Source of the DNA: Scytolyngbya sp. HA4215-MV1
GTDB taxonomy: Bacteria > Cyanobacteriota > Cyanobacteriia > Leptolyngbyales > Leptolyngbyaceae
Reading direction: 5' to 3'
Length of the DNA: 64,000 bases
Assembly: GCA_019359045.1 (NCBI GenBank)
Contig: JAHHIA010000001.1
Span: forward strand, 620,001 to 684,000
Positions 1-8,446 of this stretch are shown here, one piece after another. The notes beneath the pieces were generated by a model. It was not told where the DNA came from and did no database searches. It saw nothing but the letters and a program-made list of their open reading frames with translations. How positions within the stretch are numbered: the stretch's first letter is position 1; each line of letters begins with the position of its first letter. Both the position numbers and the translations under genes were made by a program.

Positions 1-721
1 TCGCAGCCAGAACACTTTGCGGTCCAACCTGTACCATCCCTAAGAAGTTCGCCAGCACTTCTTGAATGGCTGATTGACTGGCTGCCGAAACAGATCGTTG
101 ATGAAACAATAGATTGCCAGTGCTGTGATGACGGGCTTCGGCTTGCAAAAAACTGGTGAAGAGATGAGCCAGGGTGCGATCGTCACAGCTTTTCGCCAAT
201 CGGCGATAGTGACTCAACCCCCATCCCTCTAGCACCACCTGAATCACAAACAGCAGCACAGTTTTATCATCCCCCTCAACCACCTCTGCCAGTAACCGCA
301 AAAAAGGCTGACTCTCAGCCGCCCGATCAGGGACTGAGACAAAGGGGCAGAGTTGGCTCAAGTGTGTCGTTTCATCTGCTGTAAACAGTCCGTAGAGCAT
401 TCGCTCCTCTAGGGTCTCTGCTAGCAGCACCATTTTTGCCATATAGCCCACCCCAGCTTTTTCAATCCAATAGGCTTCTTCTAGCAAACTCTGATTTGCC
501 AGCTTGAGGATCGCCAATTGGGCTGAATGACTGGCGGCTTGAAATACCTGAACCTGATGCAGATTAAAAAAAGCAGCATCCCAATAAATAGCGGGTAGGG
601 TTCCATTCATTGCCCTCTGACTCTGAGTCTGCAAGGTTGCCGCCAGCACCCGACGCAGGCGATCGTCCCCATGCGTATGGGGTAAAGCCAATCCGGCAAC
701 ACGATGATGGTCGAAACTCAT
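1..721 (-). CDS. Ferritin-like diiron protein (C-terminus beyond window)
   Basis: Partial gene that runs off the left edge; the ATG is the reverse complement of the CAT at 719-721 and the frame stays open for about 240 residues. The helical sequence carries two ExxH motifs (ETTH about 125 residues in, EARHH near residue 207) and further acidic residues in EEAYWIEKAG and LEGWG, the pattern of a four-helix-bundle diiron carboxylate site. It probably binds two irons and acts as an oxidase, oxygenase or iron-handling protein. It follows the Rieske oxygenase gene by 9 bases on the same strand, so the two are likely co-transcribed and may serve one oxidative step. The substrate cannot be read from the sequence. 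Confidence 0.7.
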   Translation of the reverse strand, partial: MSFDHHRVAGLALPHTHGDDRLRRVLAATLQTQSQRAMNGTLPAIYWDAAFFNLHQVQVFQAASHSAQLAILKLANQSLLEEAYWIEKAGVGYMAKMVLLAETLEERMLYGLFTADETTHLSQLCPFVSVPDRAAESQPFLRLLAEVVEGDDKTVLLFVIQVVLEGWGLSHYRRLAKSCDDRTLAHLFTSFLQAEARHHSTGNLLFHQRSVSAASQSAIQEVLANFLGMVQVGPQSVLAA

Positions 722-730
722 GGCACGTCT

Positions 731-1768
731 CTAAGTCGGTAAATTTCTTTCAGGAATAATAACTGTCTCCCATGTTCCCCAATGCACAGCGGTTTGCTGA
801 TTCACCTGCTGAATCAAGTCAAGAATCGATTGATCCGCTTTGATGGGCGTTTTCAGATCGAACTGAATGGTTTGAAACACCTGCGTATCACCCTTGGCAA
901 AGTAATTCCCCACCTGTTGCGTCAACCACAGTAGCCCGCGATTAATGACCCACCCCAGACAACCCGATCGCTGGCGAGTCAGCAGAATCGTCTGCCCCTC
1001 GGTTTTGCCGCCTTCTGCCAATCGTAGGGCAAACAGGATGTAAAAGTGTAGAAAATCCGGTCCCAGGGTAACGGTGCCCGTACTGCCATACCAGTAGCAT
1101 AGACTGTAGGTCACTTCTTGACGATAGAGGGGACGAATCAGCCGAATCAGCCAGGCATCGTCCCCGCCCCGGGTAGTATTGCGAAAGGTGACGGCATGAG
1201 CGTTGAGCGCTTGCCGCTCAAATACAATCTCCAGAGGCAGATGGTGCACTGTATTGAAATGGTGAGCATCGATCGCATTGATCAACAACACATTCGGATG
1301 ACAGTTTTTGACAAATCGGGCGCCGAAAGCCGTGTCACACTCCACCTGCTCCAGTTCGGGTGCAAACGGAAGTGGCGCAGTGGAACCCGGATCTGTCTGA
1401 CCCACCCAAACCCAAATCATCCCGTACTTTTCTGCCGTGTGCCAGGTTCTAACGCGCACAGGCAAGGCTCTCCCTAAGGAGGGCACCTCTACACAATTTC
1501 CCCCAGCATCATATTTCCAGTTGTGGAAAAAGCAACGAATGCCATCGCCTTCCACCTTTCCCTCTGCTAAGTGAGCCCCCATATGTGGACAGTAGGCATC
1601 CATTGCCACCACTTGCCCACTCGCACCTCGATAAATTGCCAAGTTTCTGCCCAACAGAGAAATTGCCTTCACCCTACCGACTGCCAAATCTTTGCAGGGC
1701 AACGCCCAATACCATCCCTGCACAAACTGAGTGGGATGGTTAAAGGTCGAATCAGCACTAGCAGGCAT
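731..1768 (-). CDS. Rieske 2Fe-2S non-heme iron oxygenase
   Basis: A 345-residue aromatic-ring-hydroxylating-type oxygenase. The N-terminal Rieske domain has C60-P-H62 and C79-x-x-H82 for the [2Fe-2S] cluster; DAHHFNTVHH near residues 167-176 supplies the His ligands of the mononuclear iron, with an Asp that may bridge the sites. The frame is open upstream to 1825, but the ATG at 1768 is preferred: it gives the normal N-terminus just before the Rieske fold and leaves 5 bases after the upstream stop instead of a 52-base overlap. It should hydroxylate or desaturate an organic substrate using electrons from a separate reductase, and no reductase gene is visible here. Middle gene of a three-gene operon. 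Confidence 0.85.
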   Translation of the reverse strand: MPASADSTFNHPTQFVQGWYWALPCKDLAVGRVKAISLLGRNLAIYRGASGQVVAMDAYCPHMGAHLAEGKVEGDGIRCFFHNWKYDAGGNCVEVPSLGRALPVRVRTWHTAEKYGMIWVWVGQTDPGSTAPLPFAPELEQVECDTAFGARFVKNCHPNVLLINAIDAHHFNTVHHLPLEIVFERQALNAHAVTFRNTTRGGDDAWLIRLIRPLYRQEVTYSLCYWYGSTGTVTLGPDFLHFYILFALRLAEGGKTEGQTILLTRQRSGCLGWVINRGLLWLTQQVGNYFAKGDTQVFQTIQFDLKTPIKADQSILDLIQQVNQQTAVHWGTWETVIIPERNLPT

Positions 1769-1773
1769 AGAAA

Positions 1774-2514
1774 CTATATAACAACGGAGTCTGTTACAAA
1801 TTCTAGCGGCGAACCTGCTTGCCACATTCGGTGTCCAGCTCGAGTTAAATTCTGATCATGAATTTCTGTCAAACAAACGAGTTCGTCACCCTGCCGATAG
1901 CCGGGATTCCTCGCCTCAAAAAACTGAACGTGGGGGTTTGTCTGCCGTCCAGTTGGAATTTCAATCCATCCCTGCCGCAGCACTTGGGGATTGGAAAAGC
2001 GAACAATTCCCAGGGTCTGCTGGTAGCAGTCCCCATAGGCTTCTTTGGCTAAATGGGTCATCAACTCTGCCTGAGCCTCCGGCGTTGTCACATCATAGCG
2101 AGGATAGAAGACTTTCCAAAAAGTGGGAAGAAAACGGTAGGTGCGAAAGCCAGAGCAAATTAGCAGCCAATATAGGCGATTCTCAGCTTGAGATTGATGC
2201 AGTCGATTGACTGCATCAATCCAGGTGCGTGGTAGCATCGCACTCGACCACACGCTTGGATCGACGATCGTGTCGCCCGAATACACCACACTGATTGGCT
2301 CTCCAGAAAAAAAAGTTTGCCACAACCGCAGCGTCGAAAACCCGTTTAAGCGATCGGAGATGTCGTCTTGCAGCAGCAATACCCAGTTCTTACTCTCTAA
2401 ATCATGCTGGAATCTATCCCAGGTGATGCCTTCAAAGTAATGGTCAAGCAGGGCGTACATGGCTTCTCGATCGCGCGTCGAGAGCTTGCTTACAGGCATC
2501 AAGCGACTCTTCAT
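1774..2514 (-). CDS. Hypothetical protein, possibly GNAT-like fold
   Basis: A 246-residue soluble protein with no signal peptide or membrane segment. I do not recognise a family. The alternation in the first 150 residues (helix, then LNGFSTLRL and ISVVYSGDTIV strands, then a helix and LYWLLICSG) loosely resembles an acetyltransferase fold, but no acyl-CoA loop motif is evident. It is the first gene of the operon with the Rieske oxygenase and ferritin-like diiron protein, so a role in the same biosynthetic or modification pathway is inferred. A second Met at codon 6 is an alternative start; neither has a strong Shine-Dalgarno sequence. Confidence 0.6.
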   Translation of the reverse strand: MKSRLMPVSKLSTRDREAMYALLDHYFEGITWDRFQHDLESKNWVLLLQDDISDRLNGFSTLRLWQTFFSGEPISVVYSGDTIVDPSVWSSAMLPRTWIDAVNRLHQSQAENRLYWLLICSGFRTYRFLPTFWKVFYPRYDVTTPEAQAELMTHLAKEAYGDCYQQTLGIVRFSNPQVLRQGWIEIPTGRQTNPHVQFFEARNPGYRQGDELVCLTEIHDQNLTRAGHRMWQAGSPLEFVTDSVVI

Positions 2515-2786
2515 TGCTCAGGCACTACCAGAACTGGATTTTCGGGATGTCCCTATAGTTTACTCAGCAAAAGCAATATCCAGAAACGGAGTGATGCTTT
2601 GGTCGGCACCCTTGCTTGTTGTCTGAAGAGCAAAACTGGGTGGGTGAGGAGAATCTCAATCATCCACCCAGCAGACCTGGACCTGTTGAAACTTTCAGCG
2701 CTGGCGAAGCGATCTGAACTCGATCGATGCATCAGCATTTCGATTAAGTAGCTGGGCTTAATTAAATTGAAGATAGGTTTGGGGTT

Positions 2787-2808
2787 GAAAGGGGCTGTAG
2801 CCCCTTTC
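2787..2808. terminator. Hairpin downstream of the porin gene
   Basis: A perfect 10-base inverted repeat (GAAAGGGGCT / AGCCCCTTTC) separated by two bases, 52 bases past the porin stop. No U-run follows on either strand, so it may be a factor-assisted terminator or RNA-stabilising hairpin. The remaining gene-free sequence at 2515-2860 shows nothing else recognisable. Confidence 0.45.
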
Positions 2809-2860
2809 CTGGGGGCAAAAGCTCCCAGATCCGCTTTTACAAACAATTAGGGCTACCTAC

Positions 2861-4570
2861 TTAGAACGAGAACGTTGTCCGAATCGCTCCTATCACTTCA
2901 TCATCATTGTTACTGTTGTGATCTGGATTGGTTAGCCAAACAATTCCGGGTGTAATCGTAATATTGTCTGTCAGTTGGTACTGGTAGAATCCCTCGATAT
3001 GTAACGAGGTATTCTGGTCTTCCAGGAAATTCAGACGACTACTAGCATTAGTAACTTTAGGTTCCATGCCAACAATGAATCCTGCGACGCTGCCTTTTTT
3101 CCACAGATCGGGGAAGGCAAGACCAATCTCCCAGTTCCAAATATCCGCATTGCCTTTACTCGTAGTGAGTACTGTGGCGTTGGTATACCCCACAGAACCA
3201 TTCACAACAATTTTGGGACTAATTTGGTAAGACGCTTCCAGCCCATAGGCATTGCTGTCAAATGGCAAATCCAAATTGGAGAAATTGGCATTGTGACTAC
3301 CAGCACTGCCATTGGTTGAAAAATCTGTCTTATAGGAGTGGATATAGGTCAAACCTAATGCAAATTTTTCGCTGGGAGTAAAGGTTAATTGAGCAATTGC
3401 ACCATAGGGACCATTGAATAATCCCTTGCCAGCAGTGGGGTCATTGGCATCCGTTGCCAGGTAGCCCGTGCTCAATTCTAAATTCTTACTCAATTGGTGC
3501 CGAATCCCAACTCCCGTACCATCCAGGAGGTAGTAAATCGGATTACGGGTGCCAAAGTGAGTCAATGCCCCACTGCCGCCATCGCCATCAAAGAAAGGAT
3601 TGACTGTATTAGTAAAATCATCAGCAGCACCAGCATTGGCTTCTGCGATAACGGTGGTTTTATCCCCAAGAGGGAACTGATACAACAAGGCATCCAGCCC
3701 AACGTTGTTACCATCATTGCCAGCAGTAAAACGGAAATCGCCTTCTGGGGTCCCGGTTGCAGTTTGAGAAAAGAGGTCAAGGTTGGAGGCTTGTAAGCGG
3801 GTTCTGAGCAGATCTTTGCCTGTAAAGCTGGTATCGAAGTCGAGCCGGACACGATCGCCAAAAACGGGATTTTTCTGAACATCAAACCCATTCACCTGGT
3901 TCCCTGCGGCGACACCAGCGATCGAAAAAATCACTTCACCACCCAACTTCGTGGTTGTGGAGAATTGCTGTTTTTCTAGCGTATTGGTACGAGCTTCCAG
4001 CGTATCGACCCGTCCTCGTAGAGTCGCCAACTCAGCGGCAAACTCATCCTGGAGCTTTTGAATGGTTTCCAGATCTTCTTTTTTGACAAAACCTGCGTCA
4101 GAAGAGGCAATCAGCTCATTCACACGATCGAGACAGGCATTCAACCCTGCTGCAAACTCATAGCGCGTCAATGCACGGTTGCCTTGATAAGTCCCATCTG
4201 GATAGCCAGCAATGCAACCATACCGTTCAACCAGCGATTGCAATGATTGGAATGCCCAGTCAGTCGGTTGCACGTCTGACAATTGAGATACCGAGGTAAC
4301 TTGTCCCAGAGAATCGCTTTCTGTATTGCTGGCAATGAAGGAGGTCGATCTCTGGGGAGCGAACACCGATGGAATTGCAGAATTCGCCAGTGTTGTTGCT
4401 GTTTGTGCCGTTGATGTCGGCATGGGGGATTGCATGGCATCATTCTTTCGCTGGTTCACCTGTGGGATAGATGCCAAAGCCGCTGGAGTTGCCTGCACTG
4501 AAGCAGCAGAAACCGCTAGCACCAGCATGATTGGACTCAAGAGCAAAGACTTCCAGAGTACTTTCATCAT
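2861..4570 (-). CDS. SLH-domain OprB-type outer-membrane porin
   Basis: A 569-residue cyanobacterial major porin (Som / iron-uptake porin group). From the ATG at 4570 (a second ATG follows at 4567) there is a signal peptide ending near VQA, an S-layer-homology domain (start VTSVSQLSDV, then DWAFQSLQ, YPDGTYQG, LTRYEFA) that holds the protein to the cell wall, a coiled coil (LATLRGRVDTLEARTNTLEK), and a long OprB-like beta-barrel ending in the terminal aromatic FSF typical of outer-membrane proteins. The frame continues upstream to 4747, but that extension has no signal-peptide character. It should allow diffusion of small solutes or inorganic ions across the outer membrane. Confidence 0.88.
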   Translation of the reverse strand: MMKVLWKSLLLSPIMLVLAVSAASVQATPAALASIPQVNQRKNDAMQSPMPTSTAQTATTLANSAIPSVFAPQRSTSFIASNTESDSLGQVTSVSQLSDVQPTDWAFQSLQSLVERYGCIAGYPDGTYQGNRALTRYEFAAGLNACLDRVNELIASSDAGFVKKEDLETIQKLQDEFAAELATLRGRVDTLEARTNTLEKQQFSTTTKLGGEVIFSIAGVAAGNQVNGFDVQKNPVFGDRVRLDFDTSFTGKDLLRTRLQASNLDLFSQTATGTPEGDFRFTAGNDGNNVGLDALLYQFPLGDKTTVIAEANAGAADDFTNTVNPFFDGDGGSGALTHFGTRNPIYYLLDGTGVGIRHQLSKNLELSTGYLATDANDPTAGKGLFNGPYGAIAQLTFTPSEKFALGLTYIHSYKTDFSTNGSAGSHNANFSNLDLPFDSNAYGLEASYQISPKIVVNGSVGYTNATVLTTSKGNADIWNWEIGLAFPDLWKKGSVAGFIVGMEPKVTNASSRLNFLEDQNTSLHIEGFYQYQLTDNITITPGIVWLTNPDHNSNNDDEVIGAIRTTFSF

Positions 4571-4751
4571 GATTGATTTCACTTCACTCCTGAACATTAG
4601 ACATGAAAAATTTGCACCGATGTCATTTACACACCGTTTGCGAGGAAGATCTGAGAGCTTGGCTTGCCAGCTGGGGATTTTCCCCTGAGTTACCTGACGA
4701 GTTCTGGGATTCGATCGAGTCGATGCATATTGCGAAAGAACAACCACTTAA

Positions 4752-4895
4752 TCACAGCGGTATTTGGCGTTGCTCAACAACGGGATGAAAATGATGCTGA
4801 ATGATTTGAAACTTCGTTCCAAATCATCCTGCTTTTCAGCAACGCCGTATTTTTCTATAGGGACATAAAACATTGCATCCCTACGATAAAATTTT
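4752..4895. repeat. Palindromic MITE-like element
   Basis: GGCGTTGCT at 4765-4773 is answered by AGCAACGCC at 4837-4845, with an inner perfect 8-base dyad ATGATTTG/CAAATCAT around 4802-4829, so about 95 bases fold into a long imperfect hairpin. An adjoining TAGGGA/TCCCTA pair lies at about 4857-4886. Such nested palindromes resemble small non-autonomous transposable elements of cyanobacteria. The gap 4571-5027 otherwise holds only the porin leader region; a 92-codon minus-strand frame across it is not credible as a gene because most of it is this repeat. Confidence 0.5.
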
Positions 4896-5027
4896 CGCTG
4901 CATCGCATTCAACCAGCACAATTTCAAGGGTTCAATCACCTCGCTGACAGCGTGAAGAATCAAGCTGCCGATTTGAAGTACTTCGTCTGAATCACGAGCA
5001 AAAATAGGTTGAACCCATTCAGGCACT

Positions 5028-5495
5028 CTAAGGCTTGGCAGCCGTGGTAATGTCCTGATTCAGTGCTTGCAGTGCTGCCGCTACTTTGGCTTTATCTGGC
5101 TTAGATGTTTTGAGTTCATTTGAGACGGTCTCTGCGTTCTTTTCAATTTCATCGTAGATTTTAGACGATTTTGCCTTGACGCCATCTTCGACTTTTGACC
5201 AGGAATCCTCAAATTGATCAAACGCATCTTTTGCCTTGGCAAAGTTTCCAGTGTCAACACTGGTCTTTGTCTTCGTAATAACCGCAATCAACTCGCCAAA
5301 GCGACTATTGGCAGGTTGACTGGCAGTTGTTGTTTGGGTGGATGCCTCAGTGGTTGGTGATGTGGAGGGCTGGGCAACAGTACTGGGACTGGCGGTAGGT
5401 GAAGTGTCTGCGGTAGATTGTGCAGTCTTATTACAACCCACCAATGCCAGGAGACTGATGGCTCCAATGACGATCGTAGAGCGAAAACGATTCAT
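5028..5495 (-). CDS. Lipoprotein with helical domain
   Basis: A 155-residue exported lipoprotein. The signal peptide MNRFRSTIVIGAISLLALVG ends in a lipobox with the acylated Cys at residue 21, followed by a Ser/Thr/Pro/Ala-rich linker (residues 25-65). The C-terminal region of about 85 residues is charged and helical, with the pattern FAKAKDAFDQFEDSWSKVED, reminiscent of the periplasmic helical domain next to FTR1-type iron permeases; that link is weak. It is divergently transcribed from the OmpR/kinase pair at 5689, with a shared control region of 193 bases, so regulation by that system is plausible. Confidence 0.75.
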   Translation of the reverse strand: MNRFRSTIVIGAISLLALVGCNKTAQSTADTSPTASPSTVAQPSTSPTTEASTQTTTASQPANSRFGELIAVITKTKTSVDTGNFAKAKDAFDQFEDSWSKVEDGVKAKSSKIYDEIEKNAETVSNELKTSKPDKAKVAAALQALNQDITTAAKP

Positions 5496-5688
5496 AATAC
5501 ACTTCTGAACAGTACTGATTGGGTATCAAACAGTTTTCACCATAGATCTCAGCAGGTAAAGAATTCGGAAAGAAATACGAGTGATACTCTGGAATAGGGT
5601 GACAAAAGCATGATCCTTCTCTAATCATGTGACTGAACAAAATTTTAATTTTGTGAATGCGCTCCCTGACAAAACCCTCGCGAAGACT

Positions 5689-6366
5689 ATGAAAATTTTG
5701 TTAGTTGAGGATGATGAACGAATTGTCACTTCGTTAGTCGAAGCATTAACCGATCATCACTATGCCGTGGATATCGCGATCGATGGGCAGGAAGGATGGG
5801 ACTTTATCGAAACCTATGCCTACGATTTAGTCATTCTGGACATTATGTTGCCGAAACTGAGTGGCACAATCTTGTGTCAGCGACTTCGCCAATCTGGTTA
5901 TTCACAACCCATTTTGATGCTCACCGCACGCGATGCCAGCGCCGATAAAGTGCTTGGATTAGATGTCGGCGCTGATGATTATGTAGTGAAGCCCTTCGAC
6001 TTAAAAGAGTTACTGGCTCGCATTCGTGCCCTTTTACGTCGTGGTCGTTCCTCACTGCCGCCCATTCTTGAATGGGGAGATTTGCGTCTCAATCCGGCAA
6101 GTTGTGAAGTGATGTATGGTAATCAATTATTATCCTTGACTCCTAAAGAATATGGTTTGCTGGAACTATTGCTCCGTAATAATGGGCGTGTGCTCAGCCA
6201 AAGCCACATTTTGAATCATTTGTGGTCATCAGAAGATCCCCCCGGCAGGGAAACGGTCAAAGTTCACATTCGGGGACTACGACAAAAGTTAAAAATGGTG
6301 GGAGCTGAGGATGATTTTATTGAAACCGTTTATGGACAGGGATATCGGCTTAACCAACATTGCTAA
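5689..6366 (+). CDS. OmpR-family response regulator
   Basis: A 225-residue DNA-binding response regulator. The receiver domain has the acidic pair E7/D8-D9, phospho-acceptor D51 in LVILDIMLP, the Thr of LTARD and the Lys of VVKPF; the C-terminal winged helix contains LTPKEYGLLELL and ends VYGQGYRLN. The frame is open from 5629, but the ATG at 5689 starts exactly at the receiver fold (MKILLVEDD). The stop is 5 bases before the kinase ATG, so the two form one operon. The phosphorylated protein should control nearby promoters, including perhaps the divergent lipoprotein gene. Confidence 0.88.
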   Translation: MKILLVEDDERIVTSLVEALTDHHYAVDIAIDGQEGWDFIETYAYDLVILDIMLPKLSGTILCQRLRQSGYSQPILMLTARDASADKVLGLDVGADDYVVKPFDLKELLARIRALLRRGRSSLPPILEWGDLRLNPASCEVMYGNQLLSLTPKEYGLLELLLRNNGRVLSQSHILNHLWSSEDPPGRETVKVHIRGLRQKLKMVGAEDDFIETVYGQGYRLNQHC

Positions 6367-6371
6367 ACCCT

Positions 6372-7772
6372 ATGGCTTCTCCCTTTCACGCATCTTTGCA
6401 AAATCTGAATCACCGTCTGAGTCGAGGTCTATCTCACTTAAGGTTGCTCAGATCTGCCTCTTCTCCACAATTTCAAAAGCTCTATTGGCGATTGTTGTTG
6501 TCTTATTTGAGTGCAATGGCAACCATCATGGCATTGTCTACCATTGCAGTCTATCAATTTGTAAAACATAGCCTTTACGAAGAATTAGACCGTCAATTGA
6601 ATACCCTGGCCAATGCAGCTGCTCACAGTTTGCCCTCCATCAAAACGAATTTAGCTGCAATGTCTCAACGGCTTCCTAAACAAATCGATAATGATGGGGA
6701 TCTGGATATTCCCTGGCAAGATCTGGAGGAGACACAGCAGGGAATTGAATGGTTCGATCGGGAGGGTCACCGTTTAGGTAAAGTAGGAGAAGTGACGTCT
6801 ACCGCTCCTTTAGCAAAGAAATTTCAAATTGCCCAAATTCAGCGGATTCGCATCCTGACCCTACCAATCTATTTACCAACACCCTCTGAGCCAGATGAGA
6901 CCGACCATTCGCGCGCGCTTCAAGGATATGTTAGAGTCAGTACCCAAACCCATGAGCTACAAGAAGATCTGGAACGGATATTAGCTGGATTAGAGGTGGG
7001 GGGAACGATCGCAGTGTTTTTGATTGGCGGAACTAGCTGGTGGCTAACTCGTCGATCGCTTCAACCAATCGAGCAAAGTTTTCAGAAATTACAGCAATTT
7101 ACTGCCGATGCTTCCCACGAGTTACGTAATCCACTGACTGCGATTAAAACCGCTATTGAGGTGATTCAGAGTCATCCCGAACGGATCCACCCCAGTGATG
7201 AGAAAAAGATTGCGGCGATCGCTAGTGCGACGAGTCAAATGGCATATTTAGTCAATGATCTGCTGCTCTTAGCCAGAGCCGATGCAAATTCCACCCATCC
7301 TGTTGTTGCAGGAATTCCCATTCCCATCGATGAAATTCTGGAAGATTTATTAGAGTCTCTAGAACCCCAAGCCCAGGCTAAAGGAATTCAGCTTCAGGCA
7401 AAGTGGAGAGGTGAAGCCCTGGTTAAAGGTGACGCAGCCCAACTTCGACGAGTCTTTTCTAATTTGTTAGACAATGCCCTACAATACACCCCCCGGGGGG
7501 GAACTGTTCAAGTTATGATTACGCATTATGAATCCTCTGTCGTGGTTGCCATTGAAGATAGTGGCATCGGCATCGCCTTGGAGCATCTACCCTATATATT
7601 TGATCGCTTCTGGCGTGCTGATCAGGCAAGATCTTATCGAGAAGGCGGGTCAGGATTGGGATTAGCAATCACGCAGGCGATCGTTCAAGCTCATGGTGGT
7701 GACATCAGCGTGACCAGCCAAATGAATGTTGGTAGCTGCTTTCAGGTTCGGTTGCCCAATTTCTATCGTTAA
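6372..7772 (+). CDS. Sensor histidine kinase
   Basis: A 466-residue membrane sensor kinase, partner of the regulator just upstream. Two membrane helices (about residues 40-63 and 208-228) bracket an extracytoplasmic domain of about 145 residues. The H-box is ASHELRNPL with H249, followed by the N-box DNALQYTP, G1 DSGIGI, F-box FDRFWRADQ and G2 GSGLGLAI. A TTG at 6360 in frame overlaps the regulator stop, but the ATG at 6372 is the simpler start. The arrangement resembles cyanobacterial Rpp/Nrs-type metal or redox sensors; the signal is unknown. Confidence 0.85.
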   Translation: MASPFHASLQNLNHRLSRGLSHLRLLRSASSPQFQKLYWRLLLSYLSAMATIMALSTIAVYQFVKHSLYEELDRQLNTLANAAAHSLPSIKTNLAAMSQRLPKQIDNDGDLDIPWQDLEETQQGIEWFDREGHRLGKVGEVTSTAPLAKKFQIAQIQRIRILTLPIYLPTPSEPDETDHSRALQGYVRVSTQTHELQEDLERILAGLEVGGTIAVFLIGGTSWWLTRRSLQPIEQSFQKLQQFTADASHELRNPLTAIKTAIEVIQSHPERIHPSDEKKIAAIASATSQMAYLVNDLLLLARADANSTHPVVAGIPIPIDEILEDLLESLEPQAQAKGIQLQAKWRGEALVKGDAAQLRRVFSNLLDNALQYTPRGGTVQVMITHYESSVVVAIEDSGIGIALEHLPYIFDRFWRADQARSYREGGSGLGLAITQAIVQAHGGDISVTSQMNVGSCFQVRLPNFYR

Positions 7773-7945
7773 CGTTGCCAGCGTTACTGAATCAAGGGAT
7801 AAAATTGGAGTTGGATGAATTGAATTTTGTTCGAATTCGTACTGCGATTCAACAACACCGTACCGTCTTCTTTCCAACTTCTTTACCGACTGTGCTCTAC
7901 CTTAAGAAGGATCAGTCTAAATTGTTAGACTCCTCACACCTAAAC

Positions 7946-7974
7946 AATCGAGTTTTGCAATGCAAAACTCGATT
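7946..7974 (+). terminator. Strong hairpin, likely intrinsic terminator
   Basis: AATCGAGTTTTGCA and TGCAAAACTCGATT form a perfect 14-base inverted repeat around a single base, with a short T-run on the 3' side (GATTTTCTC). It lies about 175 bases beyond the kinase stop and 55 bases before the PepSY-type gene. Confidence 0.65.
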
Positions 7975-8028
7975 TTCTCGACAGAAGATTCGAACCTAGC
8001 TGTTTAGTGCTGAAGCTATCGCAAAATT

Positions 8029-8313
8029 ATGAAGCGTGCGTTCCGTAAATATCATCGTACTCTCGCGATTATTGTCTCTCTTCCCTTGCTTCTCACCGTT
8101 CTGACTGGGATGATCACTACAATCCTGCGAGAATGGTCGCTCAATACAGGCATCTCCTCAAAAATATTTCTTAAAATTCACACCGGTGAAATCTTTCACC
8201 TACAAGCGATTTACCCAATTTTGAATGGCTTAGGGCTGATTGGGCTATTAGTGACAGGATTGAGCATGTCGGGTCTGTTTGGTAAAAAATCTCCCTCTTC
8301 TGCAAAAGGGTAG
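8029..8313 (+). CDS. PepSY-associated membrane protein
   Basis: A 94-residue protein with two membrane helices (about residues 12-33 and 60-82). The opening RKYHRTLAIIVSLPLLLTVL, a conserved GM on the first helix and HTGEIFHLQAIYPILNGLG before the second match the minimal PepSY-associated transmembrane proteins often found beside two-component systems in cyanobacteria. It follows the sensor kinase after a hairpin and a 256-base gap, so it may have its own promoter or be read through. Function unknown; related proteins are linked to metal or iron-reductase systems. Confidence 0.65.
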   Translation: MKRAFRKYHRTLAIIVSLPLLLTVLTGMITTILREWSLNTGISSKIFLKIHTGEIFHLQAIYPILNGLGLIGLLVTGLSMSGLFGKKSPSSAKG

Positions 8314-8373
8314 GAGTGCTCTAAAGCTGCATGAAGGAAATAGAACGGGGATAAGTTGTTCTTTTCAACAAAA

Positions 8374-8399
8374 TATTCCCTGACGCTTGCCAGGGAATA
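8374..8399. terminator. Hairpin between convergent genes
   Basis: TATTCCCTG / CAGGGAATA, 9-base arms and an 8-base loop, between the stops of the PepSY-type gene and the hemerythrin gene. It could stop transcription from both sides. Confidence 0.5.
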
Positions 8400-8446
8400 G
8401 ACAATTGTGGCTCGAAAGTAGGGTCAATCAAGCAAGAGGGCGGGAA

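Noticed and set aside
2553-2846. 97-codon minus-strand frame before the porin stop
   Set aside because: No ribosome-binding site or protein-like composition; part of it is the 2787 hairpin.
4748-5026. 92-codon minus-strand frame starting with GTG right after the lipoprotein stop
   Set aside because: More than half of it is the palindromic element; no family resemblance.
7775-7999. 74-codon plus-strand frame after the first kinase
   Set aside because: Includes the 7946 terminator hairpin and has no start signal.
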